The notes under the pieces: generated by a model | Databases searched by the model: none | Seen by the model: the letters and a program-made list of their open reading frames with translations, nothing else | What the model was told of the DNA's origin: nothing | Shown: in pieces, positions 30,316 through 42,145 of the stretch | Layout: every line of letters starts with the position of its first letter | Position numbering within the stretch: the first letter of the stretch is position 1 | Origin: Globodera rostochiensis | Lineage: Eukaryota; Nematoda; Chromadorea; Rhabditida; Heteroderidae | Assembly (NCBI GenBank): GCA_018350325.1 | Contig: JAEVLN010000006.1 | Location: forward strand, 2,928,693 to 2,992,692 | DNA length: 64,000 bases | Direction of reading: 5' to 3' | Made by a program: the position numbers and the translations under genes

Positions 30316-30640
30316 CATACCCTCCCAATTTTGGGGGGGGGGGGGAATTGAAGCGTTGCCTTCAGGGCTGATGGGATTTTATGAAAGAAATCGAGGCATT
30401 TATGGCCAAAGAAGCAGAGATATTGGTGGATAAATAGTGCACTTTGATCACAGGGGCTGCTTTCAGCGGGCTAAGACGACGTGTAACTTTTGGCATTACT
30501 CTAAATTTCCATATTTGTCATATATTCCCGACCGAATTCGTAGTAAAACCTAATATGCCGCCATATGTCGCTCTGTGGTCCCCTTTGAACTATCCGTTCG
30601 TTCTATAAGGGTATTGTAGTAATCGTCCCATACTGTACAA
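30316..30640. repeat. Dispersed repeat, partner 20052-20372
   Basis: Same sequence as 20052-20372 with a shorter G run. No gene. Confidence 0.88.
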
Positions 30641-31131
30641 ATAAAGTACAGTCTGCTGTCGATTTTTTCATTTTTTTAGCACGCTAGCCGTTTAGGTGCG
30701 TCTACGGCAGCTCCAATCGCTAGAAAGGGTACCACGACAAATGCGGATTTAACACTTAACACCTAATGGGATGATTTGAACTTTTGGCATTCCTCTAAAT
30801 CTCTATTTTTGTCATATAGGTTTTTTTCATAAAATTGTTAAAATGTAAGGTGCTTCTTGGAGCCACCTTTAGTGCCAATTTAATAAATAATGAGGCACAA
30901 TAATCCGCAAATTAATTTTGTGACTAATAGAAACACGTCAGACACAGTAATTAAAGTCTGGGAAACAGGCACGCCATAACGTTTTACTCGACGATAAACT
31001 TTAATATTTTATTGTAACAATAAAGAATTTGTTCCTAATTTAATTGCTAAACATTGAAAATTTTGTTGCAACGATGGCATTTTGTTGTAATGTGCTGATT
31101 CCTTTGTCCCGAATAAGAGTTTTCCCTTCCT
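30641..31131. other. No gene recognised
   Basis: AT-rich; downstream flank of the gene at 31132-32014. Confidence 0.5.
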
Positions 31132-32014
31132 TTATTCGTCCATATTGGATTTTGGCTTGTCCTGGTCCAGCCCCATGCCGCTGAAGTCATCGAATGCGTC
31201 ATCGTTAAGCGGTTCCTCCTCCTCCGCCAAATCGTTGTCTTCGTCGAATTCAGCTCCAAAATCATCGACGGTCTCCCAGTCATTGCCCGACGCCTCCACT
31301 ACGTCCCGTTCAGCTACAACTGGAGCACTGGATGGTCCGGGCACCGATGACTCCGGCTTGGGCTCCGCTGCTTTGATGGTTTTTGGCGTCGCTTAACATA
31401 TTCAAATAAATCACGCAACTGTGACAGCAAAAGATTGAATGCCATTTACCCGGAGATTTTTTGTCTTTGCTTGGCGTTGATTTGGCATTTTTAGGTTTCG
31501 TGGCTAAAATTTGCATTTTAAAAATTGAAGCAATGTCAAATAGTACCGGCGACGACGTTTTTAGCTTTGGGTGCTTTGTCTTTCTTTGCAACGCTTTTTG
31601 ACTTACTTTTTTCATCTATTTTTAACAATAACTTTGGGAGAAAATTAAAAAACAAACCCTTTTTTGGCTTGGCGTCCTTTTTGGTCGGCGTCTTTGTATC
31701 TGATTTTTTTATATTAATTATTTTGATGTTTTGATCAAACCGGTACCTTTAGCTGCTTTACCCTTGGCAGGGGTAGAAGCCTTAGACAATGCTTTTCCTT
31801 TAGCTGGAGTGGACGCTGCTCCTATTATGTGTTATGTATTGAGAGATATAGTTTGGATTTGATTTCAAAACCTTTCTTTGCCTTTTTGTCTGCTGGCTTT
31901 GAGTTAGCTAAAATGCCAAAAAGATTTTAAATTATTTTTGATTACTCCCGGACCCGTCTCCAGAAGAGCGGCCAACACCAGGCAAACAACGACGAGGAAA
32001 AGAATGGCGCGCAT
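31132..32014 (-). CDS. Secreted lysine-rich modular protein with acidic tail (about 198 aa)
   Basis: Seven exons: 32014-31954, 31907-31872, 31821-31747, 31699-31658, 31615-31547, 31503-31450, 31391-31132 (stop TAA). All introns are short and phase 1, so each middle exon is an exchangeable module. Exon 1 is a signal peptide (MRAILFLVVVCLVLAALLET). Exons 2-6 encode Lys/Ala/Pro/Ser modules such as STPAKGKALSKASTPAKGK and TPTKKDAKPKK. The last exon is acidic (NDWETVDDFGAEF, DEDNDLAEEEEPLNDD). The exon 1/2 boundary is uncertain: GTCCGG (phase 1) or GTAATC (phase 0) could be the donor. No known domain; the Lys modules resemble histone-H1-like tails in composition. Promoter: TATA box and ATGCCA. A gland-secreted effector is a reasonable but unproven reading. 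Confidence 0.75.
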
Positions 32015-32090
32015 TTTGGACAATTTAATAAAAATAATTTTAAATGAAAATGGCGGAATTTGAATGTGCTTTCTACTGCCCTTGCAACTG

Positions 32091-32119
32091 CTTTATACGG
32101 ACGGCACTGAGTCTGGCAT
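32091..32119 (-). promoter_or_regulatory. TATA box and ATGCCA box of the lysine-rich gene
   Basis: TATAAAG at 32097-32091, about 80 bp before the ATG, and ATGCCA at 32119-32114. A further ATGCCA lies on the other strand at 32166-32171. Sequence around the TATA box resembles that at 29997-30004. Confidence 0.55.
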
Positions 32120-32174
32120 TTTCTGATTGAATTGAAAATAGTTGGGCAATGGAAGAGCTTAAGAGATGCCAACA

Positions 32175-32927
32175 AATTTTAATTGATTATCTGTTGATTT
32201 GGGGATGTTTTTGATTTCTTCATCAATCTGCCAACAACATCCTCTCCATCAATATCCGCCGCCCACAAAATATATTTTTTAATGATCCTGACTGACGATT
32301 TATCAAATTTATGCATAATGTTGGATGACAAATAATTGCACCAATTATGCGCTTAAAATTGTTAAATAAAAAATAACTTCTGTTCTTTAAAAAAATTTCT
32401 GGCTACCGGTCGGAGTGTCGAATAGAACAGGACCCAGTGCCGAATTGCATAAAATATCTATAAACATTCTTATAATCGTGACCAGTTTTCAAAATTTTGA
32501 GCAAAAAGTCGGAAATTTTCGGAAAAATCGATTCCCCGATTTTTAAGATATTTTAGATAGTTCAGAAATTTTTCTTTTTTTTTGCGCTCGATTTTCTAAA
32601 AATGATTTTGTTGAGTGGGAAGAGTGAGGTATCGGCGGTGCCGATAGGCGCCGCCGAGAAAAATTTTTAAAAATAGGCCAATTTTGTTAAGAAAATTTTT
32701 CCGATTTCCGCCTTTTTTGGGGTCGGAATTCCGATTTTCGAAATTTTCCTGGTGGGTAGAGGTCGACCGCTTGACGCGCCGGTGCATTGTAAGGAAGGCA
32801 CCCCAACAGATAGATGTGCTTCTTGAAGTCGTCGAGAACAATATATAGCCAAATTATGCCATTGCCAAATGTGGCCTTCACACAAATGCCAACAATAATT
32901 GTCTCGCATTCCCTCATTTTCTCTTCG
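32175..32927. other. No gene; GC palindrome core at 32630-32655
   Basis: The only notable sequence is cggcggtgccgataggcgcc followed by gccgagaaaaattttt. This core also occurs within several hAT-like elements. Confidence 0.5.
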
Positions 32928-33216
32928 TTGACAATGCTGCTACTTCTAAAGTTTATACAAAGTAAAATTATTAGCGCATAGATTGAAAGTGGAGAACGGC
33001 GGTGCCAAATTTGCACTAGGGAACGGAAAAAAAAAGAATTTAGTAAGAAAATTAAAACAAAATTACGAAAAGTTTTTAAAAATATTCCAAAGTTTTTGTC
33101 AGCAATTTGGTTTGGCATAGCCTAAGTTAGAGAGTATAAGGAACGCGCCACCGGGTATTTTATGAACCTTCCAACCCGATCCCCGACTTTTCCCTCCCCG
33201 CTCGACGGGTACCAAC
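32928..33216. repeat. Dispersed repeat, partner 863-1036
   Basis: Same block order as 863-1036, with an insertion of about 100 bp. It is the target of the element that starts at 33217. Confidence 0.75.
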
Positions 33217-34145
33217 TAGTGCTCGGTCGGTACTACCGAAGCTTTTTCGGTACTTTTCGGTACTCAGGCTTCGGTACTTTACCGAAAAGTACCGACCGAA
33301 CCTTTTGGGATTTTTTCGGTACGATTCGGTACCGGTAAAGTACTTTACCGAAAAGTACCGACCGAAAAAATGTGAGTACCGAAGGTACCGACCGAACAAA
33401 ATTTGAGCCCCGAAAAAAGTACCGAACGGAAAAATTGGTAATATATTTGAATTTTTCAACGTTTGTTCCTCATATCACGTGGCTTAGTGGTTAAACTGTG
33501 AACCAAAAGACCTTATTGTCTGAGGTTCGAGTCCTCGAGTCAAATTTCTTTTTATTATTTTTATTGAATGCCCTGCTGGTGAGTGATGTGATTGCCTGGA
33601 GTTCAAACCCCCGACTGTGTAAATAGTTTTTTGTGTCTTTCAACAAATTAATTTTCAAAAATTTTAACCGATTCAAAACTTCATTTACATAAAGAATTAC
33701 TTTTTTTCACCATTTCGGAATCTGGATTTCAATAATGTCCGGAATTTTGAAATTTACAATATTTGATTTTTTAATTTTTCTTAATCATTTTTAGGATGCA
33801 TTTTTAAGCCATTTTTCTTCACAAATTCCATCAAAAATAAAAAATTTTCTCGGCGGCGCCTATCGGCACCGCCGTTCCCCCTTCAAACTGATCCAAAAAC
33901 TATTAAAATTCTTACCACTAGACAGGAACAGGTCGAATGCTGATTTTTTTAAACCGCAATCTCCCAAAGCTCAATTATAAATATTTATAAGCCAAGATTT
34001 CCAAAATAAACGATTTTTTGTTAAAAAGTTGCCCTAAAAAATTTTGCTACCGAAAACCGAAAAAGTACCGACAATTTTTTTTCGGTACTTTTTCGGTACC
34101 GGTACTTTACCGAAAATACCGACCGACCCTTCTGGCCGATCACTA
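33217..34145. mobile_element. hAT-like element, word gtaccgaa (929 bp)
   Basis: Perfect 8-bp duplication gtaccaac (33209-33216, 34146-34153). Ends tagtgctcgg / ccgatcacta. Both subterminal zones are arrays of the word gtaccgaa/ttcggtac (33225-33430, 34050-34130). The middle holds a tRNA-like repeat (33480-33640) and the core tcggcggcgcctatcggcac (33850-33875). No transposase. Confidence 0.9.
33480..33640 (+). repeat. tRNA-derived repeat (SINE-like)
   Basis: Box A TGGCTTAGTGG at 33480-33490 and box B GGTTCGAGTCC at 33524-33534 are perfect matches to the pol III consensus. Acceptor ends do not pair, and the downstream 100 bp is shared with the inverse copy at 22781-22916, so this is a tRNA-headed repeat nested in the hAT-like element. 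Confidence 0.65.
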
Positions 34146-34153
34146 GTACCAAC

Positions 34154-35593
34154 GCAGGAATATATTTGCTGCAACTTTTAGGCATTATTCCGAAAATCTT
34201 AAGAAAAATGAAATAAAAAGGAAAAATATCCCCCTAAAAATCTAAATTTTTTTCAAACTCAAAATGCATCCCTAAAAATTTCTTGGACCAAAAATGTGTC
34301 CCTTAAAACTTTCAGGGTTCCGATATCTGCGGATTTTTCCTCATAATAAAATGACTATTTTAAAAATTAAGTTGCAAATCTCTTTAACCGGGGCTCCCAA
34401 ATCTGAGGTTTGAGCCTCATTTTGTGGTTTTTCAAAAGTTCAGGGTTTTTTAATGTAAAAAAGCATCACATTCCTTCCAATTTTGGTTGCAAATCTGTTA
34501 ATGTTCATTTGTGACAGGAAGTTGCTCAAATCGATTGTTTGTACCCAGAAATATAACGAATAAAGCTATATTTACTTAAATTTTGTGGTTTTAATTAAGA
34601 AATGTCGAATTTGCGGATTTTAGGTATCAAATGAGGATTTATTAATGCTCCGATGCGGATTTAAAAAATTTTGAGATCGGAACCCTGCTTAAAACATGTG
34701 AAAAATATTACATTTACAATTGTAAGAGAAAGATTGATTAAAAAATGGGCTAAAACTAACCAATTCTAGTCATTTTATGCGTAAACACCCTTCAAAATTC
34801 GTCAATCTTTGTTTTGCTCTCTTTACATGTTTTTGAAAATTTATAAAAAATATCAAATAGGGAAAATGTTCAATCTTTGGGGTGGATTTTGGTCAAAGAA
34901 AAAGTATTTTTTACGGGTGCATTTTTGGGGTGAAAAATTTTTAATTTTTAAGGGCCCATTTTTCGTTTTTATTGCGTTTTTCTAAGAAATTTTCGGAAAA
35001 GTGCCTAAAAATTAATTTTTCTCATGAAAAATGCCTAAAATATTGATTTATATTGACTAAAAAGTCGCTCTAATTGTAAAATTTTTCAAAATGAATGCTA
35101 TTTTTGGGCTTCTCTTATGATCCCCTATTCTACAAAAAAAAACATGTTAAACTTGAAAACGCCAGCTCCAATAGAAAATCAAATTGAGAATTTAAGGTGT
35201 TTTTGAATCGGTTGAAACTTTTGAAAATTAAGGAAAAACGATTTTTGAGTAACAAAAACCGAATATAATAATGAAAACCCGCGTTGCATCAAATAACATA
35301 TTTTCAAACAATTTTTAGAATTAAAAATAATATTTCACAATTGACTTAAAGGGTCCCCCCCCCACCCCCCCCCCCCCCCCCACCCACTATGGTTTTACAA
35401 AAAAATTGAACCAGATTTGCAAAACATATTTACCTTAAAATGTTTATTTGGTTTTGTTATTTTTTTTTTACTCTAATACTTATTTTTAAAGCTCATGTTT
35501 TATATTTATATTATAATTAAAAAGACGAGCGCGCGCGTGGGTTTTATCAAAGATAAAATAGTACAATAAAATCGGGAGCTTCTTGATTTAAAA
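34154..35593. other. No gene; poly-C tract
   Basis: AT-rich with a 34-bp C-rich tract at 35356-35392. Reading frames are short. Downstream flank of ILVBL. Confidence 0.5.
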
Positions 35594-38500
35594 TCACACA
35601 CTGATGGACCCCTCGCGGAAATTGGTCTTTCCGATCAGCACATTGATCATCACTGATCGATGGTCCGAAACGCTTTTGCGCACCGCTTCAGCCAGCGCTT
35701 CTTTGATGTGTTCGGCGTTGAGCCCGTCGCCAAGAAACACCGCATCAGTGCCCAACGCTTTCGCGCATTGTTCATAATGCGTGTACTGAAAGATTAAATT
35801 TCAAACAAAACTGTAATAAAGTTTATGTTAAATTCATTTAAAAATGGGGGGGGGGGCGGGGAATTAAGGATTTTCGAGAGTCTCGGTCTCTCCAGAAATC
35901 ACCGTTCTCGAGTTTTGGTAAATTTTGAGTCTCTCAAACATCCCCCTATTTGAAATCCTAGGTTTTGTGCTTTAAAATTTTAAAAAATTGCTTACGTCCA
36001 AATCACATGCGACAGCCGATTTGAAAACTGGCAATTGTTCTCGCGCAATTTGTGTCCAACACGCATCGTTGCCGATGATGCCGATCACGGGCAGTTTATG
36101 GCGGACAAATGTATCAAATTCCATCAGAGAATAACTGAAAGAATGAAAATTGTACCAATTATTAAGGATGCTCGAGACTTCAAATTTAACGAGAATCGAG
36201 ACCCAAAAAACAAAGGAGGTAATTTCTCGACGCTCAGGATAATTTTTGTTTCAAAAATGCGTAGATTAACTGCATTGATGATCTGATAAGCCAATATATT
36301 AATGTTCAAATTTGTCTATTAAAGTCCCCCTCATACGCGCTGGAGCCGTCCCCGTAGATGATCACCACCGGCCGTTGTGGAAACACCGCTTTGGCACCCA
36401 GCGCAAAGCCGGCACCAACGCCCAGCGTGCCGAACGCGCCCGGGTCCAACCACTGAAGCGGTCCACCGGGGCGTACAATGTACGCGGCACTGCCAACAAA
36501 ATCGCCACCGTCCGCCACCAAAATGGCATCCTTTGGGAGCACCTACACAAATAACTACAAATTGTTATTGGGTCCAGAAAAGCAATTTTTGTCGGTGAGA
36601 GGGGGACGGGGGGGGGGAGGGGAGGGGAAAGTTGGGGTCAACTCAGCGCCGACAGGTTTGAACTCAAAATTTTTTTTGTTAGTTAACCAAATCAACGAAT
36701 CGTGGTACAAATAGTCATTTTCAATTTTAAGCTATATTTTTTAAAAAAAACAAATCGATTAGCTTTCTCTTGGTCAAAGGTTCAACAAACTAAAAGCTTA
36801 ATGACTCATTTATGAAGGTGACACCGAGTTGGCCCGACCCGGAAGACAAAGTTAAAAACAATACCACTCTAAAAAATTGAATTCTCAAATTTATTCACTT
36901 TATCCATCGCGTCGAGCAGTACGAGCGGGTTTATGTGGCCATCAGTTGGACAAATGGCCATCTTTTTTGCATTGTTAGCCTCCGTTTCTTTCTCCCGTTT
37001 GTGCAAAAGTTCTGTCCAACCCCGAGGCGATTGCCATCGGCGGTCGGCCATCGTCGCCTGCAGGGCCGCCAACGAAAGTGCCACATCCGCTTGCAGTGCC
37101 ACCGCACTTTGCCAGAACACACCGTGATTCTGCGGCACAATTTCAATTAAAAGATTAAAAAGTTTGTAAAAAATATGAACTAATGTTTGATTGAACGCCC
37201 AAATTTTCAATTTCAAATATTTTCCTAATATAGCTCTGGCAAAGTTTGCCAGATGTACTTGGATCCTGCTGGAGCTCAGGCTTTGGCATGGTGTGTGTGT
37301 ATTCAAATGTTTTTTGTTTTGATAAATAAAAATTTTGAGTGTACTTGGGTTTCATGAAATGGGCCCGTTATGTGTACTTGAAAATCAACATGTTTGTACT
37401 TGAACCTCGCCTTGACAAGATGGCAGCCCTGGTTTGATCAAATTTCCCCCACCTTAAGCATTTGTTCTTCGCTGCGATTGATTGAGACCACATTTGTGTT
37501 GGGTGAGAAGTTTTTACCATAAGAAAGTCGGAAATCGCAGACAGCGCCTGAAAATGGAAATTACAAAAAAAAAACCAAAAATTTTTTGTTGAGTACACCT
37601 ACCAGCCAATATGATCAAATCTGCCTCTTTAATCGCCAATTTTCGGTTCTGCCGCATTTGAATGGGCGAATTTGTCCCCAACAGTCCGCGACTCATCCCG
37701 CCCAAATACACGGGGATGCCGAGCTTCTGAAAATTGGGTTCGGATCAGGCGCATACATGTTCAAGCGGTGGTCAGTCCGGTACTGCTCATTCCCCCCCCC
37801 CCCCCGCCGTTTCCCCCTGAGCGATTTTCGACGCCTTTCAAGCTAGGGTTGCTCTCCGAGCCCTCGGGGACGGAAAAAGTCGGGGTTTTTCGTCCCCGAC
37901 CAAAAAAGTCGGGGTTCGGCATTTTTCCCAGCAAAATTCAAAAAAGTCGGGGTCGGGGACAAAACCCCGACTAAAAAAAGTCGGAGTTCGGGGACGGGGA
38001 GCAACCCTATTTCAAAAATCATAACTACTTTCTTTGACAACCATATTTTACAAATACAGTAACATTCTAGAGCTTAAGTGCTGTACAATTAATGATTAAG
38101 CGGACTAAATTTTCATTAACTTTTGAGAATGTCAGAAAATAAAATGTTCGAAAATTTCGATTTTTTGTGATCAGTGGTCTGCAACATTTTGCAAGCTACT
38201 TGATCGATTAGCTTATACTTGCACAAATATCTAAAGACTTAAAGCTTTCGAATAGTACTAAAATTTTAGAACTCAGCTGACTAAGAACCGAGTTATCATT
38301 TTTTAACCGCCGGGGGGGGGGACGAAGCGTACAACTCGTCAGTCTGGGTTCCTTCGGAGGGTGCCGTTTGCCCTGGGAACCAGGGAATTTGCCAGGGTTT
38401 GGGAGGGGCGGCAGGGTTTTTTGCGTTTTCCGATCAATTCAAATATTCAAAACGTACATTTACTGTGTCCACCAATTGGTTCGGCTTCACCGGTGGCAAC

Positions 38501-40833
38501 ATGGCCTGGCTGCCCATGATCAGCAACGGTCGCTCTGCCTTGGCAAGCAGTTCAGCCACGGTGGCCAATTGGGCCTCATCCGGCCTCGGCACGTGCACTG
38601 GCAAAGGGCCAAATTCCTTGGCAGCAAATGCCTCATGGAATTGGCGGTCGACGTGGCGCTGTACCGTCTCATTGAAAGTTTTCTGTAAAATTTTGAAAAA
38701 AAACAATTTTCCTATATAAAATTTTCAATTTTATTAATATAGGCACTCAACCAAGAATGTAACCAAGGTGGGGGGGATGTTCTTTTCGGTTTTCGAGCCC
38801 CGGTCGTGAATTCGAAATTTTTCAGGATTTTTTTTTCGCATTTTTCCATTTTAAACGTCGAAACGTCACTAATTCGATGAAAATTTACAAAACATCGTTG
38901 AATTTATGCGACTAAGCTGATATTCATAAAATGTAATGGAAAAATACGAAAAAAAAATTGTTCGAGCACGGGTCAGGGTTGCCATAACCGAAAAGGACCA
39001 AAGGGGCCCCGAAATGAAAGAAACAAAAATTATTTCTAACCCTCCCCGCGCGCTTTCCTACTTTTTCTGCAGTGTCCGCATCCCGGATGAAGCTGGTCTC
39101 GGCCTGCACTTTGGCATACGGCTGCAGCACGTCCAACGGCAACTCCACAAAGGCAGGCCCAGGCGTGCCCGACTGAGCGGCAGCAATTGCTTCTCGTAGG
39201 GTTGGCACTGTGCAAAAAAAAATAAAATAAAATTCAGAAAAACAATTTATAAAACAGACGAAAATGAAATTCAATATATTTTTTGTTGTTGTTGGGTGTG
39301 GGGCTTAATTTTCATGGTTTTTTTCTGCGGTTAGAAAGTTTGCCAACCCGCTCTATGCTGCTCGAAAAACTTATACATTTCCGTTAAATTTATTGCCCTT
39401 AGAGGCTTTGTCCGTTAGACATTTAGTCCATAGACCGTTTGTCATAGAGACTTTGTCCGTTAACATTTTGTCCACAGACGTTCTTTGGTTGTTATACATA
39501 TTGTCCACAGACGCTTTGTCCGGCTTTGTGAAAATTCATAGATTTTTTTTACCAATGTCCCCAACATTTTGGACGTTTGCGGTGTATTTGCACAGCGATT
39601 TGATTATGGCCATTTGGTCAATGTCTTGCAAGGCCCCTCGACCCTTCATCAATGTGGGGGCAGCTCCGCTGAAAATTGTTTTAATGGGTTAATAAAATTT
39701 TTTTCAAATTTTAAGCTAAATAATTGTTGTTTAAACATACGACAGCAAAATGACCGGTGATTCGGCCATCTGTGCATTTTTCAAGGCCGTAATTGTGTTG
39801 GTCACACCTTAGTTTGGTAAAAAAAAATTTTGTAAATTATTAAAATCAACCCTTTTTAAAAATTTGGAAATCCAACAAGTTTTCAAAAATTGCGCAAATT
39901 TGCCCTCAGGGCTTACAATTAGAATTTGTCAAAAAAAATCAAAATCAAATTTGATTTTCTCGAGATTAAAATAGCGGAAAACAATTTTAAGTTTTATGAG
40001 GTAATAATATCAGTTTTTCTTTTTTTTTATATTTCAAAAAAAGATTGAAGCTTTTTGGCACTTTTTCGCCCCTATTTAGGCGTGCCTATTTCAAGCTTTT
40101 TTCAACCCCAAATTTAACATTTTCTCAGAACAACCTGGCCCTGAGGTGACAGCGGCCACACCGATGTGTTGCCGAAGACGGGCCACTAAATATATTAAAT
40201 TGAAAATGATTTATTTGTTGATCGAACATTTATAGCCAGCCTAAATGGAATTTAAAACATTCGAGAAGGTCAAGCAGTGCGCAGAGAGTTAACTGTTTTT
40301 TCGGAATTTTTTTTTGTGAATTTTTCTTTACTTTTAGAGGAGGGGGGGGGGGGGAGCACCGCCAAAACTTTTAAAAAGATCTTTTAAATTTAGGAATTGG
40401 CAGAGCCGGCCGGGGAATTTTTTTTAAATTTAACTAGATTTATTAAGAAAATTGGTCCAAAAATTACAAAAATGTTGCAAAAGGGTCCCTCCTATGGTTT
40501 TTTTCTTAAATTCCCCCCCCCCCCTTGGTATGTCCCTGGGCGATTTTCAGGGGAAAATTATATATATATTTTTTTGTTTTTAAGCCAAAAGACCCGCATC
40601 AGCGGCAAACACCGCGTTCACTTCGTGCCGTGTGTCGTAAATGTTAATGCCGAGCTGCTCGCAGCTGACCAAAATTGGCGAAATGTGCCCGCCGCACAGT
40701 GTGAACACCTCGCGAACGTCGTGGGCCTAATTATTGGAAAAAAAATTTTGGTTTTCAAACAAAAATTGTGTCAAAAGACCTTAAGCACATTGGCCACCAA
40801 TTCACCGCCGTGTCGAGTGGAATTTCGGTCAAC
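35594..40833 (-). CDS. 2-hydroxyacyl-CoA lyase 2 (acetolactate synthase-like), N-terminal exon missing
   Basis: A TPP-dependent enzyme of the ILVBL/HACL2 type, which in animals cleaves 2-hydroxy acyl-CoA at the ER membrane in fatty-acid alpha-oxidation (family knowledge). Thirteen exons join in phase to 590 codons: 40833-40780, 40726-40594, 40185-40135, 39807-39741, 39668-39553, 39207-39062, 38682-38464, 37726-37603, 37547-37453, 37129-36899, 36542-36337, 36134-35996, 35785-35594. Seen: N-terminal PYR domain with RHGGELV and the catalytic Glu in [14 protein letters not shown]; central domain; PP domain with [35 protein letters not shown] and the metal-ligand Asn in [12 protein letters not shown]-terminus [12 protein letters not shown]. 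The family's N-terminal membrane anchor (about 40 residues) must be in an exon beyond 40833 that I could not identify. Unusual donors GTCTTT occur twice. Introns carry repeats (37844-38009). Confidence 0.93.
37844..38009. mobile_element. hAT-like MITE, word gtcggggt
   Basis: 166 bp in an ILVBL intron. Ends tagggttgctc / gagcaaccctа in mirror image, flanked by tttcaagc / tttcaaaa (6 of 8 match). Interior is aaaagtcggggttcggg and its inverse. Confidence 0.8.
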
Positions 40834-42145
40834 CTAAATGAATTTTAAGCCCTTTTTTGGCAGATATTTGGCAAATTGCCTAAGGCAATATCAAAGTAAT
40901 TTTCTATTTCTCATCATAATTTTTATTGTAAGAATTAATTTTTTAAATAAAACCTTACATTAAATGTTTCTGTCGAGAAAAATCTGCTGATGAAGGCATA
41001 GCTTTGCGCTGATTTTTTAGTAGAAAATGCAAAGAATATGCGCTGGGTTAGCATTTTTCCAAAATTATATTTTCTAAACATTATGCCAAAGTTTTACACA
41101 AAATATAAAATTATGGGCTGGATTAACAAACAAAATTTCTCTTTAAGTCGAACAGTAAAGCTTAGAGAGTATTTTTCAAGAAATTTCAAAATGTTCCTTT
41201 AAATTCAGGAATAAAAAGAAAAAGAATTGTTTTCTAAATTCGGTTTTTCAATTTTCTAAAAGAAAAAAGCCAAAAATTACTAAAACTTCTCAAAAAGTTC
41301 CATTTTTTAAATGAATCCCATTTTTTATAATTTTAATCATAAAAATCGATGTAAAACAAAAAATGTAAAAACGCCCGCGACCAACCAACCAAAATTCATT
41401 CCTCCGACTAAAATGAAAAAGTGCTATAGTGTGCATTTCTTCTTCCTCTGCCATCACTCTTCCATTGAATGTTTGACTAATTTCTCGCACTTTTATCAAA
41501 TTTACCCCCAATACCCTGAACAATCGAAACATTTTGTTAATTTTTATCGGAAATTTTTAATTTTTATTCAGTTTTTACTTTTTTACCATTTATCTTTTTC
41601 TCTGTAACTTATTTAATGGACCCTTAATCGATACACCAAAAATCGTACCATCTTAAAGAGAGTAAATAAAATGGCATGATTTGTCTAATGATTTAATTTA
41701 TTTGGGTAAATGATAACGAGCAAAATAATTTTTTGTTTTAATTTTGCAAATTCACTAAATTTTGGAGCTCAACAAATATGTAATACCTTTTGGTGCTTTT
41801 TAGAATAAAACCCCCATAAAATAAAGCACAAAAAATTTTACTCATTGTCAATATTTCATTTACCTAGTCCATATTTTTGGGGGATTTCTCCGACCGATTT
41901 GCGTAACCCCGACAGTCCCAGCCCCAAAAAATTTAATCTATTTTTTGAAATTTTCCTATCCTAAAATAATGGCATCGCTAAAGATCCGCATCTTTCAAAC
42001 AGAATTATTCCATTGTCACATTTAATCAATAATATAGGTCAAATCCTCCACTTTTTGATGAATTTGAACATTGAAACAATTTATTTAGTCCAACACGCAT
42101 GGAAATTTTCTATTTTGTAAAAATTTGCAGGAGGCCAAAGGTGAA
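40834..42145. other. Divergent intergenic region ILVBL / ACSF3-like
   Basis: About 1.3 kb between the two head-to-head genes. It should hold the missing ILVBL first exon and both promoters. Candidate frame on the minus strand near 41530-41290 does not look like the expected membrane anchor. Nothing else is supported. Confidence 0.5.

Noticed and set aside
33480..33545. A functional tRNA gene
   Set aside because: Boxes A and B are perfect but acceptor and anticodon stems do not pair, and a second copy shares non-tRNA flanking sequence.
41290..41532. Minus-strand ORF considered as ILVBL first exon
   Set aside because: It lacks the expected hydrophobic anchor followed by a sequence leading into [11 protein letters not shown], and no donor in the right phase was found.
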